In this document: positions 7,462-9,471 of the stretch, in pieces
Layout of the letters: every line of letters begins with the position of its first letter
Position numbering within the stretch: the stretch's first letter is position 1
Origin: Hyphomicrobiales bacterium
Lineage (GTDB): Bacteria; Pseudomonadota; Alphaproteobacteria; Rhizobiales; Xanthobacteraceae
Assembly: GCA_026400425.1 (NCBI GenBank)
Contig: JAPLPC010000067.1
Location: 1 to 9,471, forward strand
Reading direction: 5' to 3'
DNA: 9,471 bases
Notes under the pieces: model-generated
Told to the model about the DNA's origin: nothing
What the model saw: the letters and a program-made list of their open reading frames with translations, nothing else
Database searches by the model: none
Made by a program: the position numbers and the translations under genes

Positions 7462-7799
7462 TGAACTTCCTCACGAGTCGAGAATCAAACGGGCCTGTAG
7501 CTTCCCTCCCAGAGAGCGACTAGCGCGTTCACAGGAACCGAGAACTTTTGTCGGCATGCAGGGTTCCCGTATACCTCGCGCTGCGCATCCGAACGAAATC
7601 ACGTCGCGGACCACCATGGCGTGGTTGCCCATGCCGAGATTGAGGCCATTCGCACTGCGGGACGGCAATTCGAGAACGGCGTCGGTGCCGCCACACCGTA
7701 TCCCACACCTGAAAGCCGCCGTTTAGCTGCTAAAAGCCGAACGACCGTTCAAGCGCCCGATTCCGGGGGCGTCGTCAGACCTTCACCTCCGAAGCAAAC
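7462..7799. other. Intergenic region with a decayed gene and small palindromes
   Basis: This gap of about 340 bp between the MDR stop and the uvrA-like start holds no intact gene. It contains the plus-strand deaminase remnant described separately and a perfect 13-bp palindrome TTTAGC-T-GCTAAA (7722-7734). A 5-bp hairpin, CGCCC (7754-7758) with GGGCG (7767-7771), lies just after the MDR gene on the minus strand without a T-tract. No convincing promoter for the uvrA-like gene was found, and no alphaproteobacterial LexA box (GTTC-N7-GTTC). Confidence 0.5.
7585..7719 (+). pseudogene. Remnant of a TadA-like nucleoside/cytidine deaminase
   Basis: The plus-strand frame at 7585 reads SERNHVADHHG then VVAHAEIEAIRTAGRQF, and further on ATPYPTPES. 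Compared with E. coli TadA from memory, the active-site Asn lies 11 residues before the catalytic His in both, followed by the HAE box (His codon 7630, Glu codon 7636). The strand that precedes the zinc cysteines (ATLYVTLEPC in TadA) is recognisable as A-T-x-Y-x-T-x-E at nearly the same spacing. The two cysteine zinc ligands are gone: the first position is Arg (CGC, 7717), one transition from a Cys codon. The frame has no ATG, GTG or TTG between its upstream stop (7498) and 7621, and nothing after 7719 resembles the family. I read it as a fossil cut at both ends, not expressed. Chance resemblance cannot be excluded without a search. Confidence 0.6.
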
Positions 7800-8837
7800 T
7801 CACTCATCGAAGGTCAGAACGATCTTTCCGAAGTGGCTGCCGCCAGCCATCTCTTCGACGGCACCCCGCGCCTCGGTCCACGGCAGGACACGATCGATTA
7901 CCGGCCGAATGCCGTGCAGGGTCAAAGCCCGGCACATCGCCTCGAACATCTCCCGGGAGCCGACGGACAAGCCTTGCACTTTTGCCGCCGTCGCAATCAT
8001 CACCGATGCGGAAAGTTTGGCCGGCGGGGCGCTCGCGTCCGTCAGGACGCCGATCACCGCGATGTGGCCGCCCATGCGCACCGACTTCAGGCTCTCGATC
8101 AACGTACCCGCCCCTCCGACTTCCATGATGAAGTCCGCCCCCCGGCCGGCAGTGAGCTCGCGGACCGGGCGGTGCCAGTCGGGAACGCTCTTGTAGTTCA
8201 CCGTGTGGGTCGCCCCGAGCGCCTTGGCCCGCGCAAGCTTCTCGTCGGAGGACGACGTGATGATCGTTTGCAGGCCGGCCGCTCGCGCGAATTGCAGACC
8301 GAAGATCGAGACGCCCCCCGTCCCCTGCAGCACCACCGTGTCCCCGGGCTCGAGGCGCGCATCGACGAACATCGCTCTCCATGCCGTCAGTGCGGCGCAA
8401 GGAAGCGTCGCGACTTCCTCATCCGTCAGGTAGTCGGGCACTCTGGACACCGCGGTCTCCGGAAACAGCGCGAGTTCCCTCGCCGCACCGGGCGCGCCGG
8501 GCGACCCGAGCGGTCCGTCACGCTTGTCCGGCGTCGGCGGGCCGGCGTGCCAGTTGGGAAAGAACAGCGTCGAGACGCGGTCGCCCACGGCGACGCGGCG
8601 CACGCCCTCGCCGATCGCCGCGACGATCCCGCAACCGTCGGAAAACGGAACGATGGGCGGCGCATCGGCGGCGCCAGCCGAGTAGCCCCCCTTCGCGATG
8701 ATAGCGGTGTCACGGAAATTGAGGGAGATCGCGCGCATCCTGACCACCACTTCGCCACGGCCGGGTTCGGGATCGGCACGCTCAACGATCTTCAGGTTGT
8801 CGGTGCCCCACGGAGGCGAAAGCTCCAGCGCTCGCAT
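7800..8837 (-). CDS. MDR-family NAD(P)-dependent oxidoreductase, zinc-independent (quinone oxidoreductase-like)
   Basis: A 345-residue cytosolic medium-chain dehydrogenase/reductase. Seen: an N-terminal GroES-like domain with GEVVVRMRAISLNFRD (28-43) and the conserved patch VPFSDGCGIVAAIGEGV (63-79) followed by GDRV (85-88); then a Rossmann domain with DTVVLQGTGGVSIFGLQFA (166-184), SSSDEKLARAKALGA (195-209) and GADFIMEVGG (233-242). The GHE zinc-binding motif of classical alcohol dehydrogenases is replaced by FSDG, and no structural zinc cysteine cluster is present, so the enzyme should not use zinc. It probably reduces an activated double bond, quinone or aldehyde with NAD(P)H; the substrate cannot be read from sequence. 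AAAGGA six to seven bases before the ATG supports the start. It stands alone: about 340 bp from the next gene downstream and 430 bp from the one upstream, with gene remnants on both sides. Confidence 0.9.
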   Translation of the reverse strand: MRALELSPPWGTDNLKIVERADPEPGRGEVVVRMRAISLNFRDTAIIAKGGYSAGAADAPPIVPFSDGCGIVAAIGEGVRRVAVGDRVSTLFFPNWHAGPPTPDKRDGPLGSPGAPGAARELALFPETAVSRVPDYLTDEEVATLPCAALTAWRAMFVDARLEPGDTVVLQGTGGVSIFGLQFARAAGLQTIITSSSDEKLARAKALGATHTVNYKSVPDWHRPVRELTAGRGADFIMEVGGAGTLIESLKSVRMGGHIAVIGVLTDASAPPAKLSASVMIATAAKVQGLSVGSREMFEAMCRALTLHGIRPVIDRVLPWTEARGAVEEMAGGSHFGKIVLTFDE

Positions 8838-8955
8838 GTCACGTCCTTTCGATGGTCTTGATCCTACCGTGGTCGCGCAGACGGGACGGCAAGCACGAAT
8901 CTGGCCTTCCTCCCAGCTGATCGGTCAACGCCTGTCGAGGCCACATCAGCACGCC

Positions 8956-8982
8956 AACGTTCAGCGTTCACGTTGCAAACGT
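8956..8982. repeat. Tandem CGTT-words and palindrome upstream of the MDR gene
   Basis: CGTTCAG (8958-8964), CGTTCA (8965-8970) and CGTTGCA (8971-8977) follow one another without gaps. The last overlaps a perfect inverted repeat ACGTT-GCA-AACGT (8970-8982). The cluster lies about 120-145 bp before the MDR start, a plausible position for a regulator site. No clear -35/-10 pair was found near it, so the role is a guess. Confidence 0.3.
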
Positions 8983-9021
8983 CGCCCCTACAGGAATTGC
9001 CGCAAAACGACGGCGCCCGGC

Positions 9022-9241
9022 ATGTCGCCATCACTACCTCCCGTTTACTTCGAAACTATGGTCGCAGCCCATCCGGATCCGTGGATGTTCGAGGCCGGCG
9101 ACCACGAAACTGCGAAAATTCGAGGCCACCGCTGCTGGCGTTGAACGGCGTGGCCTCTGCGAGCGATACGAAGTCGGATGCGGCGGCGGACCTGCCCCCA
9201 TAGACGCTTCTCAGATCACGCACCGAGCATCGTGCGCGTGA
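9022..9241 (+). pseudogene. Remnant of a NodS-like SAM-dependent methyltransferase, frameshifted
   Basis: From an ATG at 9022 the plus strand reads LPPVYFETMVAAHPDPWMF and then GDHETAK, resembling the start of NodS-family methyltransferases (pattern YF..MY...PDPW.F....YE..K). At an AAAA run (9115-9118) the frame breaks. Removing one A lets it continue as FEATAAGVERRGLCE and RYEVGCGGG, matching the following family segment and the SAM-binding motif I (EVGCGGG, 9170-9190). After motif I the text jumps to PAPIDASQITHRASCA and a TGA at 9239, which would fit motif II (...DAS...) after an internal deletion. About 73 codons remain of a protein of roughly 200 residues. No ribosome binding site precedes the ATG. 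The assignment rests on remembered family patterns. Neighbours give no functional link, and the gene is presumably dead. Confidence 0.6.
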
Positions 9242-9243
9242 TC
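9214..9243 (-). terminator. Hairpin downstream of the ester cyclase-family gene, possible terminator
   Basis: GATCACGC (9214-9221) is mirrored perfectly by GCGTGATC (9236-9243), with two further pairs possible across a 2-nt bulge. It begins 25 bases after the minus-strand stop at 9269, the right place for a terminator. It has no T-tract on either strand, so it may be Rho-assisted or only an RNA-stabilising structure. It also overlaps the tail of the methyltransferase remnant. Confidence 0.35.
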
Positions 9244-9268
9244 AACCCATTATCAACGGCGAGACCCA

Positions 9269-9471
9269 TCAGCTCAGAATGCCAAGTTGCTGCTGCATTA
9301 CGGTAGCAACATTGCAGCAGTGAAACGAAACAACCTTGCCGTTCTTGAGATAGAACACATCGCAGCATGGCACATCGATCGTCCGCCCCGTTGCAGCAAC
9401 GACTCCCGAAGGAAGGACCGAATCGCCTTCGTGCGTCCCGCGAATGGCAAGCTCGACAACAACGACGTGCC
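9269..9471 (-). CDS. SnoaL/NTF2-like ester cyclase-family protein, C-terminal part only
   Basis: The minus-strand frame enters at the right edge and ends at TGA (9269-9271), giving the last 66 residues of a protein whose family is usually about 130-150 residues long. Seen: VELAIRGTHEGDSVLPSG, then ATGRTIDVPCCDVFYLKNGK, then VVSFHCCNVATVMQQQLGIL. This is the order of the C-terminal half of SnoaL-like/ester cyclase proteins of the NTF2 fold: a RGTHEG strand, a TGR-x-(I/V)-x-(V/L)-P strand, a DVF-x-(L/V)-x-(N/D)GK strand, and a final helix ending QLG(I/V)L. Such proteins are small cytosolic hydrolases, isomerases or cyclases with many substrates, so no specific reaction can be named. Two Cys-Cys pairs in this short stretch are unusual. 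The start, promoter and upstream neighbour are outside the window. Confidence 0.75.
   Translation of the reverse strand, partial: HVVVVELAIRGTHEGDSVLPSGVVAATGRTIDVPCCDVFYLKNGKVVSFHCCNVATVMQQQLGILS

Noticed and set aside
7527..7545. GTTC/GAAC repeats upstream of the uvrA-like gene considered as a LexA (SOS) box
   Set aside because: Spacings are N4 (inverted) and N3 (direct). The alphaproteobacterial LexA site is a direct GTTC-N7-GTTC, which was not found in the gap.
7471..7668. Possible 65-codon minus-strand gene just upstream of the uvrA-like gene
   Set aside because: No family resemblance and no clear ribosome binding site. The opposite strand carries the more convincing deaminase remnant.
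7833..8861. Plus-strand open frame of 342 codons opposite the MDR gene
   Set aside because: The minus strand has every expected MDR motif and a good ribosome binding site; the plus-strand translation is Arg/His-rich with no known fold signature.
8838..8960. Sigma70 promoter for the MDR gene (TTGACC with GCCAGA, or TAGGAT as -10)
   Set aside because: The first pair has a poor -10 and the second has a spacer of about 20 bases from any plausible -35. Not good enough to annotate.
8973..9203. Plus-strand open frame of 76 codons
   Set aside because: It overlaps the methyltransferase remnant in a third frame, shows no family pattern and lacks a ribosome binding site.

Overview
The window looks like chromosome of a GC-rich alphaproteobacterium, probably of the Hyphomicrobiales (Bradyrhizobium or Rhodopseudomonas type). 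This is inferred from base composition, codon use and gene content; no rRNA or other taxonomic marker is present. All intact genes lie on the minus strand. No tRNA, rRNA, CRISPR array, insertion sequence or transposase gene was recognised.

Positions 1-4521 (minus) hold a compact polyol-uptake operon, read right to left: a sigma70-like promoter, an array of repeated operator-like half-sites, a leader of about 100 nt, an MFS sugar-porter-type transporter, a FGGY kinase related to glycerol kinase, and an FAD-dependent glycerol-3-phosphate dehydrogenase (GlpD family) that runs off the left edge. The genes are tightly coupled: transporter and kinase share a base (TGATG), and the dehydrogenase ribosome binding site sits on the kinase stop codon. 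The simplest reading is uptake, phosphorylation and oxidation of glycerol. One glycerol-contacting residue of the kinase is changed (Glu to Ala), so another polyol is possible.

Positions 4522-4875 hold no convincing gene, but do hold a likely terminator for the upstream gene. Positions 4876-7461 (minus) encode a short UvrA paralogue (UvrA2/DrrC-like double ABC ATPase) without the UvrB-binding region.

Positions 7462-9268 look like a site of gene turnover. An intact zinc-independent MDR oxidoreductase gene (7800-8837, minus) is flanked on each side by what I read as decayed plus-strand genes. One is a TadA-like nucleoside deaminase core that has lost its cysteine zinc ligands (about 7585-7719). 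The other is the N-terminal part of a NodS-like SAM methyltransferase with a one-base frameshift and a probable internal deletion (9022-9241). The right edge (9269-9471, minus) carries the C-terminal half of a SnoaL/NTF2-like ester cyclase-family protein, followed by a hairpin.

I found no clear new defence or biosynthetic system. The most informative signals are the two gene fossils, the operator array at the polyol promoter, and the altered substrate pocket of the kinase.
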